DNA from: Providencia rettgeri | Lineage (GTDB): Bacteria; Pseudomonadota; Gammaproteobacteria; Enterobacterales; Enterobacteriaceae | Direction: 5' to 3' | DNA length: 64,000 nucleotides | Assembly: GCF_041075285.1 (NCBI RefSeq) | Contig: NZ_CP163512.1 | Span: 1,860,001 to 1,924,000, forward strand | Part shown: positions 42,501 to 49,247 of the stretch, piece by piece | Layout: each line of letters opens with the position of its first letter | How positions within the stretch are numbered: position 1 is the stretch's first letter | The notes under the pieces: generated by a model | Databases searched by the model: none | The model's input: the letters and a program-made list of their open reading frames with translations, nothing else | What the model was told of the DNA's origin: nothing | Position numbers and translations under genes: made by a program

Positions 42501-42785
42501 GGCCCCGCACTCAAGGCAGATAAAATCATCCTCTGCCATAGGGTGACCATTTTCACAGTAGCGTGCAGGTGCGTTTTCGGTTTCCTTTTCACCACGGGTT
42601 GGTACTTCGATGGGACTAACTTGTCTTGTTTCGGGACGCCAACCTTCAGGATGGATAGGCTCAAGGGTAAGATCCCAGCCACAAAGTTGAAATTTTGCCT
42701 GTTCGGTTTGAATTTGCCCCGCACAAAATATTTCAGTTAGCGGTCGTTCTGTTAAGCAATGTGGGCAAAAACGTATCATCGTCAT
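36501..42785 (-). CDS. Zinc ribbon / pseudokinase / SF1 helicase / nuclease-like fusion
   Basis: This 2094-residue multidomain protein has two Cys clusters at the N-terminus (C7, C10, C21, C35; C77, H81, C90, C93). A protein-kinase fold follows (about 112-330): the catalytic loop reads HRNLCPANLL (HRD is HRN at 231-233) and DFG is EYG (253-255), while APE and SDWWSLG remain, so it is probably a pseudokinase. Next comes a UPF1/COG1112-type superfamily 1 helicase, with Walker A GPPGTGKS (980-987), Walker B DEASQ (1640-1644) and motif VI AITRAKQQ near 1900. Motifs I and II are about 650 residues apart because of a long helical insert. The C-terminal domain (about 1990-2090), with FHFDCII and MGIECDMPSH, resembles the VSR/PD-(D/E)xK-like nuclease of COG1112 proteins. 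It is the third gene of the operon. It resembles Mokosh MkoA by kinase plus helicase; function is inferred. Confidence 0.82.
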   Translation of the reverse strand: MTMIRFCPHCLTERPLTEIFCAGQIQTEQAKFQLCGWDLTLEPIHPEGWRPETRQVSPIEVPTRGEKETENAPARYCENGHPMAEDDFICLECGADAAVEPAAVVSSSPVQYIGPWRIERRINSVDSPRERYFVTHNQEEKSGVLTLYLKGEEPDPAVYQTLKRIPTDHVPEFYDTGRFENRAWHVTEMLEGGSLSQFIQQGEFWQADEIAKLVEEMGRAIAAFAEHGLRHRNLCPANLLIRSRHPLDIAVIEYGSACLSEFDLDIVTPLDISRYSAPEILAGGVSAASDWWSLGIILLEQLTRGQCFAHVQDNAFLIQVMTNGVELPEELHPNIQLLLRGLLCRDRFLRWQWPQVSAWLQGKPQQAPQRQVTLIPNNLHTLAFAGQQLQQPEAFALIAAQAAHWDEALPLLLRGDVSSWLAQFENSQGQLAKLQTLLEGDFQQENVDDIKLTLALKILNDNIPLIYRGEIITPAWLLENPYLAFALISEPINQYIQRIDPQHWLVQLYHRQCLVRERANQLNIILNEESLRLYLLVTSINQLSARWALFHGQFPDSHNESLQGLFDKQNPQEIDYILLLSADIGQFISVSTLVEQAFNLAQQNDIHSFDCEVAKQQLLLPRKALYLQLSDRTSDFKRVGLAVLDSWVDQFLLMRRLSLEKTLVLLAVPLEHWQIPESQKYILEVLRFFNQKLTAVTQRGNLVRMRLTPNTGRIDLTECGSVARSASALLEHLLNRKKGMITIDSDMLLQRKGVNTRLRMLQADTQLYQRDTGINGMYLGFPFLVLNTQPNQIKPRIAPLFLWPIALQSAIAQQSPLQLGFDHERGAVRLNPALASFAGIPAMNKWQSVLEALLSKAGLSIDEIMESLSALLPIQGAQLLPLPSLAEPVEENTAQIVCSAVLFHTSFIGQAMSGDLQQIAHTSIAQTALSTLLNVNSANLPKPIINQENILSPFALSLADPSQERVVQAAQQQTGLLIEGPPGTGKSQTIVSLIADALGRQQTVLVVCQKPAALEVVYKRLVASGLGDRALLINQNQKGRDVILAVREQIEQLWSKENNALFGQDWQAERVRLLSRVHFFEQKLDGYYHALNDIDDHWQLSYKYILDKLIEVEPLERLPLNDEALAQVFAEFNQSTFAQLIDDIKQHAQTWWQLDYEHSALKLLAQFSVNDHQYTLFNQVISSFIEVEKQRDQLYQSANQSITLDRLTNHEPVLAQLKAHFGQQTQEQWQDLSRWLGLFINLQGSITTGTAVIDSLERCYQRLLLIDEAQIDPLLLPLFDGIETTKLAQLSRAVTESMQGSWLRFFNPFYYRRYNQLQQLIAESGLTQERLPILQKTIGVEQQWRLLAQEIMPIYQKIGLVFQPDWRTHLPQLIAQLKWVESSSQLLVQYPEISHFLPAIVDEQQIGFERQCHEVQSAIARVKARLESSYQLNRMSSVFSVQVVERFQQAINQGQSFSDELIQIAKEKDNLLKYQLFREITAHFTQQHWQILATLHPTVTQYIHDNSHQKDWVTVLIQTINYGFYRFVKKQFDIKLPALSANSTQFMADLAELEQAQKQLQLFNRQALTCNYDLTQIGSRREWEEITRLTGPRARRLREFINEGREIGLMQLRPIWLMTPDVASQVLPLQAAMFDSVIYDEASQMPIEFALSTLFRAKQAIVSGDEKQMPPSKFFTGKPVEEDNNDDVDEQQEEADEVWDYRQITDCPDLLHLARTVLPIHTLDIHYRSAYRELINFSNFAFYENRLNIPAQFSAKLVSKIKPLQLVTVNGVYVNQSNEAEAAAVVDHLATLWQLPFTLRPSVGVVTFNQKQTTLINQHIRLRAEQDAHFLAAYIEENQRMHDEEDMSFFVKNVENVQGDERDIILFSTTFGRNAQGTFRRNFGVLGQTGGERRLNVAITRAKQQVVIMTSMPVEEISDLLTTYRKPEIPRDYLQGYLAYAKDACDPTKQKENQKLLHRMCQTQFALQEADKEQSAFVASVVEFIEKNGWQVTKSTQKEVFHFDCIIEDEVTGQLLMGIECDMPSHPLLQTARSRELWRSHILSRVIPQRHRVSIIEWYNDKALAQQRLQDAIVDASLRLNGSLSVTTNQEGEL

Positions 42786-42801
42786 CCCTCTATCCCGTGA
42801 G

Positions 42802-43431
42802 TTATTTTTTAATTTGTTTTAGAGTACTGTCTTGTTGTGCAAGCAATTGGCTCAACCGCTGCATATCATCACGTTCGGGGATCCCCGCAATAAATAATCG
42901 TCCATGTTCATCAAAAGCCAAATCCAGTTTTTTATCTTCTGGCGTCCTAGTGCGTTGGTATTGTTTAAAAACTTCTTTTCCAAGTGGCGTGAAAAGATGC
43001 AGTTGTTGATTATCACTACCTCGCAGCACTAATGTTTGTGGTAGTTCAACTTTAAATGGCTCGCTAATTAATGCATCTATATATGGCGTCATTCGTTCAA
43101 CACACGCTTTGATGGCTTCCCATTCATAACCGCTATATACCAAGATATCTCCATGAAACTGCTGTTTTATTTCACGAATCAATGTGTATAAGGCATCTGG
43201 CTGCTCAAACGGTTCTCCCCCTGAGATAGTGATACCATCCGCGAAGGGAAGCCACTGTTGAATGTGCTCAATCAACTGTGCCACCGTAAAATAACTTTCT
43301 TTCTCATGCCACGTATCAGGGGATAAACACCCCTTGCAGCGCAATGAACAGCCTTGAAACCAAATACCGACCCGCTTCCCTGGCCCTAAAGTCGTAATCG
43401 GGAAATGGAGCCGTGAGACACGAATATTCAT
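42802..43431 (-). CDS. Radical SAM protein, NrdG/activase-like
   Basis: This 209-residue protein has the 4Fe-4S motif GCSLRCKGC (C28, C32, C35) and the SAM-contact motif ISGGEP (69-74). The short CxxxCxxC pattern and WFQGC context match anaerobic ribonucleotide reductase activases and related single-cluster enzymes. Those make glycyl radicals on partner proteins, but no glycyl radical enzyme is nearby. It starts 4 bases after the AAA+ gene and ends 16 bases before the helicase gene, so it belongs to the operon. Its substrate is unknown. Confidence 0.85.
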   Translation of the reverse strand: MNIRVSRLHFPITTLGPGKRVGIWFQGCSLRCKGCLSPDTWHEKESYFTVAQLIEHIQQWLPFADGITISGGEPFEQPDALYTLIREIKQQFHGDILVYSGYEWEAIKACVERMTPYIDALISEPFKVELPQTLVLRGSDNQQLHLFTPLGKEVFKQYQRTRTPEDKKLDLAFDEHGRLFIAGIPERDDMQRLSQLLAQQDSTLKQIKK

Positions 43432-43435
43432 TAGA

Positions 43436-45274
43436 TTAATGACCTAGCTCAGTGAGCGTGAGTTGCGTATTTTCCCCCATTTGTATATGCGTAATTTGGT
43501 AAGCACGGGTTGCCGATATATCGTGATCAAAGATTGCCCTTGATAACGGGTTAATTAAATGCATTTCTAATTGATTACGTATGCCACGTCCACCGTTGGA
43601 TAAATCCGCCAAACAACTCGCTTTTAATGCTTCTCTTACTTCCTGTGATATTGAAATGGTCAATGATTGTTTTTCTAAACCTGACAAGATGTTATTCACC
43701 ATTTGATCAAAGATTTGCTGTGCAATATCTGGACGAATAAAGTCAAAAACAATAATGTTTTCACCAATGCGATTGAGTAACTCCGGACGGTTAAGAACCA
43801 ATTTAAAGTGGCGCTCTATTTCATTTTTGACATTGCGCGTAACCGTTTCAAACGGTTCATGAGGTTGCACATTGGCCACTCTCTCCCCATTCGCATCTAA
43901 ACGGTAAATACCGAGGTTTGAAGTAAAAATAATCAAAGCTTCCGAGAAATAAACCCGATCACCACGTCCTGATGTTAAAACACCATCATCGATAATCTGT
44001 AAAAATTTATCCATCAAATGCGGATGCGCTTTTTCAATTTCATCAAACAACACCACACTAAAGGGTTTTTCACGGATCGCGTTGGTTAATTCCCCTCCTG
44101 AATCATAGCCAACATAACCTGGAGGCGCGCCAATAAGTCGCTGATCAGCATGTTCAGCACTAAATTCAGACATATCAAAGCGGATATAGGCACTTTCGTC
44201 ACCAAATAGTAACTGGGTAACTGTTTTAGCCAGTTCCGTTTTCCCTACGCCAGTTGGTCCAGCAAGGAACAACACACCACGGGGTCGCCCACCTTTATTG
44301 CTCCCCACCCCTGTCATTGCCCGTTTGATAATATCTAACAAATGTGTGACGGCATGCTGTTGACCTTTCACTCGTCGTGAAATCACCTCGGGGGCATTGT
44401 GAATTTTTTGCTTATCAATCTTTTTCCACGGATCTTCAGTGATCCCCACTTTGTATCGGCGAACGGCATCACTGATACAGCTTGCCGGCACCTGTTCAAT
44501 GCGGGCTAACTGTACAATTGCGGTTAAATCTAATAAAAGTAGCCCTTCAGTTTCATCAACAAAATCATTAAATAGTGAGGCCTTATCAGCCTCTTCAATG
44601 CATTTAAAATCCGCGAGGGAGGCTAATAAACTGGGGGCTAACAGACGGCGCATTTGCCCATCCGGTTTAGCAACAGGAATGACTCGAATCCGTGGGTTAT
44701 TTACCACAAACCAATCGGGTAAATCGGTCTCTTTTTCCACTATCCAAAAAATAGTATTAAAAAAGGGTTGGTTTTGTTCCCCCGCAGGTCTTGCTTTTCC
44801 TTGATGGGATGCCACTAGTGCACGGGTAAATAAACTGTGTTCTGCTGGAGTAAGGTTATCACGATGGGAGATCAAACAAGAGGCAAAATCAATACATAAT
44901 GCCATCGGCTGCTGTTTATCTTGAATAAATTTATCAAGCAGATGGTTAAGCATATCAATACCACCAGCGGCTTTGCCCTGCGAAACATTTAATCCAAGCC
45001 GTTGCATCACCGCATCCGTTTCTTGGCAATTTAACGCAGGATCCGCAACACATTGAAAACCGACCAATGGCGTATAAGTTAATACATATGCATAACCCAC
45101 TTTAAATAAGCTATTCAATAAGGATTGGTTAAATGGTAAAGGCGTTACAATCGAGGGAGCTAGTTCACTGGCTTGTAAATCCCGTACATTACCACATAAC
45201 ACAAACTGACTTTTCAGCGGAATAAATCGCAGTAAGTCCCTTAACCAACGTGGATTTTGAAAATCAGTATGCAT
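43436..45274 (-). CDS. ClpB-like AAA+ ATPase, first gene of helicase operon
   Basis: This 612-residue protein has a C-terminal ClpA/B-type AAA+ module. Walker A is GPTGVGKT (339-346); RFDMSEFSAEH and GAPPGYVGYDSGG are the substrate pore region; Walker B is FDEIEKAHP (about 410); FTSNLG is sensor 1; and a C-terminal ClpB D2-small domain ends the protein (GRGIRNQLEMHLINPLS). The N-terminal half (about 1-290; FVLCGNVRDL, PDWFVVNNPRIRVIPVAKPDGQMRRLL) looks like an AAA fold without Walker A. No ClpP-docking loop or protease domain is seen. It is transcribed first and divergent from yniA. Confidence 0.85.
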   Translation of the reverse strand: MHTDFQNPRWLRDLLRFIPLKSQFVLCGNVRDLQASELAPSIVTPLPFNQSLLNSLFKVGYAYVLTYTPLVGFQCVADPALNCQETDAVMQRLGLNVSQGKAAGGIDMLNHLLDKFIQDKQQPMALCIDFASCLISHRDNLTPAEHSLFTRALVASHQGKARPAGEQNQPFFNTIFWIVEKETDLPDWFVVNNPRIRVIPVAKPDGQMRRLLAPSLLASLADFKCIEEADKASLFNDFVDETEGLLLLDLTAIVQLARIEQVPASCISDAVRRYKVGITEDPWKKIDKQKIHNAPEVISRRVKGQQHAVTHLLDIIKRAMTGVGSNKGGRPRGVLFLAGPTGVGKTELAKTVTQLLFGDESAYIRFDMSEFSAEHADQRLIGAPPGYVGYDSGGELTNAIREKPFSVVLFDEIEKAHPHLMDKFLQIIDDGVLTSGRGDRVYFSEALIIFTSNLGIYRLDANGERVANVQPHEPFETVTRNVKNEIERHFKLVLNRPELLNRIGENIIVFDFIRPDIAQQIFDQMVNNILSGLEKQSLTISISQEVREALKASCLADLSNGGRGIRNQLEMHLINPLSRAIFDHDISATRAYQITHIQMGENTQLTLTELGH

Positions 45275-45543
45275 GGTTTTCCCTTGTTATTTAACTTTTT
45301 TGCAGTTTACCTGAATATCTCATACAACGCGCTGGTATATCACGATAACAAGCAAATATCTGAACATTCTCAATCTGATAAAAAGCCGCTAGCTTTTAAT
45401 TTACGATCATTTCTTTTTATACATAAAATGCCTAAATAACTATTTCGTGATAGGTGCTTCTTTTTAAACAATTATCACTGTTAATTCCTAAACTGTCGCT
45501 ATAGTATTATGATAATGAAGACCAAAGCAGAGCGAGGTGAGTC

Positions 45544-46410
45544 ATGTGGCAAGCAATGTGTCGTTTATTAAGTGAACACTTAGGTGAAGCGGAGCTGCGT
45601 AACAAAGTCATTCTCTCTGGTGGTGATATTCACCATACGTTAAGAATTGACTATGGTGAACATACCGTGTTTATCAAGCAAAATCGGCGAGAGTTTCTGC
45701 CGTTATTTAAGCAAGAAGCTGAACAGCTCGAAATGCTTGCCAAAAGCCAAACCATCACCGTTCCCAAGGTGTATGGTGTTGGCAGTAATAAACATCATAG
45801 TTTTCTTCTTCTCGAATATTTCCCGTTAAAGCCATTTGATACCACTAACGCTTGGCACTTTGGTCAGCAACTCGCCCGCTTACATCAATGGGAAGAGCAA
45901 CCCAGCTATGGCTTTGATTTTGACACCATGCTCAATACCATTGTTCAACCAAATGGCTGGGAAAAACGCTGGAGTTCATTCTTTGCAGAAAAACGCATTG
46001 GTTTGCAATTACAGCTAGCGTCTGAAAAGGGTATGGTATTTGGCGATATCCAGCAGCTTGTTGATATTGTCAAAAGTAAATTAGCAGGTCACCAACCTCA
46101 ACCCTCTTTATTACATGGCGATTTATGGCCCGCAAATTGTGCCATTACCCATCAAATTGATGGCGTTCTTTATGATCCAGCATGTTATTGGGGAGATAGG
46201 GAATGTGATATCGCGATGTTGCCTTTATATAAAGAAATTCCTATTCAAATTATTGATGGTTACCAAAGTGTTTGGCCATTACCACAGGGCTTTTTGGATA
46301 GACAACCTATTTACCAATTATATTATTTGCTCAACCAAGCTCATATTTTTGGTAATGAGCAGAGCTATTTGCAAGCCCAAAAAATCGTTGATTCGCTATT
46401 AAAGGAATAA
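45544..46410 (+). CDS. yniA: Fructosamine kinase family protein YniA
   Basis: This 288-residue aminoglycoside phosphotransferase-fold kinase belongs to the fructosamine/ketosamine-3-kinase family, which phosphorylates glycated amines for repair. The catalytic loop is SLLHGDLWPANC and the metal-binding motif is YDPACYWGDRECDIAM. The nucleotide lysine is in YGEHTVFIKQN. It matches E. coli YniA in size. yniB and hxpB (yniC) follow, as in E. coli, but yniB is inverted here. Confidence 0.9.
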   Translation: MWQAMCRLLSEHLGEAELRNKVILSGGDIHHTLRIDYGEHTVFIKQNRREFLPLFKQEAEQLEMLAKSQTITVPKVYGVGSNKHHSFLLLEYFPLKPFDTTNAWHFGQQLARLHQWEEQPSYGFDFDTMLNTIVQPNGWEKRWSSFFAEKRIGLQLQLASEKGMVFGDIQQLVDIVKSKLAGHQPQPSLLHGDLWPANCAITHQIDGVLYDPACYWGDRECDIAMLPLYKEIPIQIIDGYQSVWPLPQGFLDRQPIYQLYYLLNQAHIFGNEQSYLQAQKIVDSLLKE

Positions 46411-46480
46411 TTAAGCAAGGTACCCCAAGCTACCGAACAAAGCCAATATTAAGACAAGCTATAATATGGCAACACGTTAA
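46411..46480. repeat. Degenerate third copy of the 127-bp repeat (right half)
   Basis: The string CCCCAAGCTACCGAACAAAG with following GCCAAT and AAGCTATAATATGGC resembles the second half of the full repeat (46679-46729). It suggests a partial, older copy directly before the two better ones. Confidence 0.5.
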
Positions 46481-46607
46481 TTTTCTAAATAATTCGACCT
46501 GTAACAAGGCGGCGAATGAGGATAGCTTGGGGAGCATACACCAGTATGTGGCTAGCGTTAGCCAATCAAGATACCCCCCGCATAATGCAAAGTATGACGA
46601 AAACTTG
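46481..46607 (+). repeat. 127-bp intergenic repeat, copy A
   Basis: The copy begins TTTTCTAAATAATTCGACCT and carries CAAGGCGGCGAATGAGG and GGGGAGCATACACCAGTATG. Its first 70 bases match copy B with one difference; the second half has diverged except for AAGTATGACGAAAACT near the end. The AGCATA...AGTATGTG core and the GGCGGCG/AGCC edges resemble repeats found between genes in Yersinia, Serratia and Photorhabdus (from memory). Confidence 0.75.
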
Positions 46608-46734
46608 TTTTCTAAATAATTCGACCTGTAGCAAGGCGGCGAATGAGGATAGCTTGGGGAGCATACACCAGTATGTGACCCAAGTAGCCGAATGAAGCCA
46701 ACACCGCTACAGTTCGAAGTATGACGAAAACTAC
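46608..46734 (+). repeat. 127-bp intergenic repeat, copy B
   Basis: This is a tandem direct copy of 46481-46607, with the same start and the full right half (CCCAAGTAGCCGAATGAAGC ... TATGACGAAAACT). It ends inside the last codon of yniB. The full unit is imperfectly palindromic. Confidence 0.78.
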
Positions 46735-47270
46735 CAATTAAGGAACTTAAGGAGAAAAAACAACCCCACCAACAACACCACAGGCCAGAAATAAAGAATA
46801 AAGAACTGGGTAAAAATTGTGTGGCGTGGAATTGTGACATTTGCCTCTAGTTCTGCTTTTGAGAGTTCGATACCTTTGGCTCTTTCCAAAATCACGTGGT
46901 CTTCAAGGCTTTCACGAATAAATTTAATTTGTCGGTACATACGTAGCCCTGATGCACTGAGTGCTAATCCTACAAAAATAAAAATAAAAATGATAATAAA
47001 ACCGAGATTGCTACCTGAAAAACCATTAGCAACTTGCGGCACAGGCGAATTATTCCAGAAGAAATTTAAAAATGGCGTTGTTTGGCGGATCATTTCTGCC
47101 ATTAATTTAATAAAATCATTGGCAACGGCATTGATCCCCTCACCAGCCAATCCTTTCATCCCAGCGAGTTTAATTAAAGACGCCAACGTCGAAATTAATG
47201 CTACCAGAAAAACAACCCAACCCAGAATACGTTTGCCGATTGCGACATAATTAGCATTGTGGTAATTCAT
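46731..47270 (-). CDS. yniB: Membrane protein YniB
   Basis: This 179-residue membrane protein has three or four hydrophobic segments (about 12-32, 88-108, 150-175). Size and gene context (beside yniA and hxpB) match E. coli YniB, a protein of unknown function. The C-terminal helix FFILYFWPVVLLVGLFFLLKFLNW ends close to the repeat, whose edge forms its stop region. In E. coli it is co-oriented with yniA; here it is opposite. Confidence 0.8.
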   Translation of the reverse strand: MNYHNANYVAIGKRILGWVVFLVALISTLASLIKLAGMKGLAGEGINAVANDFIKLMAEMIRQTTPFLNFFWNNSPVPQVANGFSGSNLGFIIIFIFIFVGLALSASGLRMYRQIKFIRESLEDHVILERAKGIELSKAELEANVTIPRHTIFTQFFILYFWPVVLLVGLFFLLKFLNW

Positions 47271-47633
47271 TACTGCTCTTCCTCAGAGTTATTATTCTCG
47301 ATAAATTTTCAGGGTGACTTTTTTGGGATAATAATAGCTGAAATTATTAAATCCCTCCAAATTTACCTTGTAAAATGATGATGGGATATCGACTTTCAGA
47401 ACTTTAAACATTTTTAAAAACACATCGATAAATAACTTTCACTGTCTGTGCCTATGCGCTTTTGCTTTGAATTGTTACAATCACCTACTTAATTAATACG
47501 ACTACTTATCCCTTGCTGATATTATAGTCAGTCAGTGAATATTTACTGTCGTCGCTGGGCAAGTTCCCTCAATTCCTACTGCCAGATAGATAACACGCTG
47601 CGGCAATAGGGTTTACATGAATGGAGTTTTGAC
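47271..47633. other. 363-bp spacer upstream of hxpB
   Basis: No gene is supported. GGAG (47621-47624) lies at good distance from the hxpB start. I see no strong inverted repeat, tRNA or recognisable operator. Confidence 0.6.
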
Positions 47634-48299
47634 ATGTACCATAACCTTCCCATCCAATCAGTTATTTTTGATATGGATGGTTTATTGATCGACTCGGAAC
47701 CTTTTTGGGCGCAAGCTGAACTTGAGGTTTTTTCACAGTTGGGCGTTGACCTCGCGATCGCTGACACACTGCCTGATACTTTGGGTTTACGTATTGACCA
47801 TGTGGTTGAACTTTGGTACCAAGCTTCGCCGTGGCATGGATGCAGCCAACAAGAAGCGAAACAACGGATCATTGACCGCGTTGTGGGCTTAGTTGAAGAA
47901 ACCCGCCCTATTTTACCGGGCGTTCAACACGCAATGGAACTTTGTCGTTCAATGGACTTAAAAATCGCACTGGCATCGGCTTCTCCCCTGTACATGCTTG
48001 AGAAAGTACTAAATTTGCTGGATATTCGCGGCTATTTCTCTGCCGTCATTTCTGCCGCTGATTTACCCTTAAGTAAGCCGCATCCTGAAGTTTATCTAAA
48101 AGCGGCTTGTGCATTATCAACTCAGCCTATTCACTGCGTATCTTTAGAAGATTCATTTAATGGTATGATTTCAGCAAAAGCCGCCAGAATGCGCTCGATT
48201 GTTGTGCCTGATAGCAAACATTTTAATGACCCGCGCTTCGGTTTAGCCGATATTAAATTACGCTCTTTAAATGAATTAGAAGCAAAACATTTACGCTAG
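47634..48299 (+). CDS. hxpB: Hexitol phosphatase HxpB (YniC), HAD superfamily
   Basis: This 221-residue HAD phosphatase, in E. coli called HxpB/YniC, hydrolyses hexitol phosphates and 2-deoxyglucose 6-phosphate. Motif I is FDMDGLLIDSEP (D13, D15); motif II is LASASP; the motif III Lys is in LPLSKPHPEVY; motif IV is SLEDSFNG. The cap domain spans about 20-85. The upstream GGAG fits the start. Confidence 0.9.
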   Translation: MYHNLPIQSVIFDMDGLLIDSEPFWAQAELEVFSQLGVDLAIADTLPDTLGLRIDHVVELWYQASPWHGCSQQEAKQRIIDRVVGLVEETRPILPGVQHAMELCRSMDLKIALASASPLYMLEKVLNLLDIRGYFSAVISAADLPLSKPHPEVYLKAACALSTQPIHCVSLEDSFNGMISAKAARMRSIVVPDSKHFNDPRFGLADIKLRSLNELEAKHLR

Positions 48300-48458
48300 T
48301 TATCGCTAAATGTGTCATCTGTATTTTCCCCTATCTGACTTAGGTAGGGGAACTACCCCAAAAATATAAAATCCTTTCCTTATTTGCTAATAAATAAGAG
48401 TTTTTTTACCTTCCCCCCTCTATCATATTATTTTCAAACACTTTATACTGCCAATTAA

Positions 48459-48474
48459 CTGTATAGATAAACAG
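48459..48474 (+). promoter_or_regulatory. LexA (SOS) box upstream of ydjM
   Basis: CTGTATAGATAAACAG has the CTG-N10-CAG form with an A/T-rich centre, and ends 17 bases before the ydjM start. E. coli ydjM is a known LexA target, so the match is supported by orthology. Confidence 0.85.
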
Positions 48475-48491
48475 ATGGTATTTTATCCACC

Positions 48492-49067
48492 ATGACCGCT
48501 GAAGGGCATCTGCTTTTTTCCGTCGCCTCTTTGATAATGGCCCATAAACTCCAAGTTACCCCTGAGCTTGCTCAAGGTGATTGGCTGCACTTGGTGCCTG
48601 GCGCGTTGTTAGGTGCTTTATTGCCTGATATTGATCATCCGTCTTCGTTGCCCGGTCGGCTGCTACGCATTTTTTCGCTGCCTATTTCTAAGTTATGTGG
48701 TCATCGCGGTTTTACCCATAGTTTACTCGCATGGTTACTATTAATGCTGTCATGTTATCAGTGGATACCCCCGCAATGGTCAATTCCGACTGATCTTATT
48801 CAGGCGTTTTTATTGGGTTATTTAAGCCATTTAATCGCGGATATGCTAACACCATCCGGTGTGCCTTTTTTATGGCCATTACCTCAACGTTTCTGTTTTC
48901 CGGTTATTCGTGGGAAAAATAGCAAACGTGGTGAACGTTTTATTGCGGTCGTTTTGACGGTTTGTGCCTGTCTGTTACCTACCGGGTATCAATTTGATTT
49001 TTATACCCAAATAGAAATCACAATAAAATATATTAAAAATCAGCTAGATACACACTTCCCTACATAA
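48492..49067 (+). CDS. ydjM: SOS-regulated membrane hydrolase YdjM (DUF457)
   Basis: This 191-residue membrane protein of the YdjM/DUF457 metal-dependent hydrolase-like family has metal-type residues MTAEGHLLFS (H6), LLPDIDHPSS (D53, D55 or nearby, H56), GHRGFTHS and GYLSHLIADMLTPSG. Its biochemical role is unknown. The LexA box just upstream makes it a DNA-damage-induced gene. It precedes tcyP as in E. coli. Confidence 0.88.
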   Translation: MTAEGHLLFSVASLIMAHKLQVTPELAQGDWLHLVPGALLGALLPDIDHPSSLPGRLLRIFSLPISKLCGHRGFTHSLLAWLLLMLSCYQWIPPQWSIPTDLIQAFLLGYLSHLIADMLTPSGVPFLWPLPQRFCFPVIRGKNSKRGERFIAVVLTVCACLLPTGYQFDFYTQIEITIKYIKNQLDTHFPT

Positions 49068-49247
49068 TCTTCAGTTTTGTAATATAATGTAAGTATGAAT
49101 AGCACTATCTTATTACTATTTGATATAAGAAATGTGTTTTTTCTATTGATACCATATAACCAGTTGTTAGAAACAGCTAAATCCTTATAACCAATAAGGA
49201 TTAAAGGGCTAGTTACATACCATATAAAAAACAATTTGGAGTTCGGA

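Noticed and set aside
36501..42785. Canonical Mokosh system
   Set aside because: The kinase-helicase fusion is similar, but I see no PLD nuclease gene or motif (HxK) and the partner genes differ.
43436..45274. Housekeeping ClpA or ClpB
   Set aside because: It lacks a second intact AAA module, the Clp N-domain and a ClpP-binding loop, and is shorter than ClpA/ClpB.
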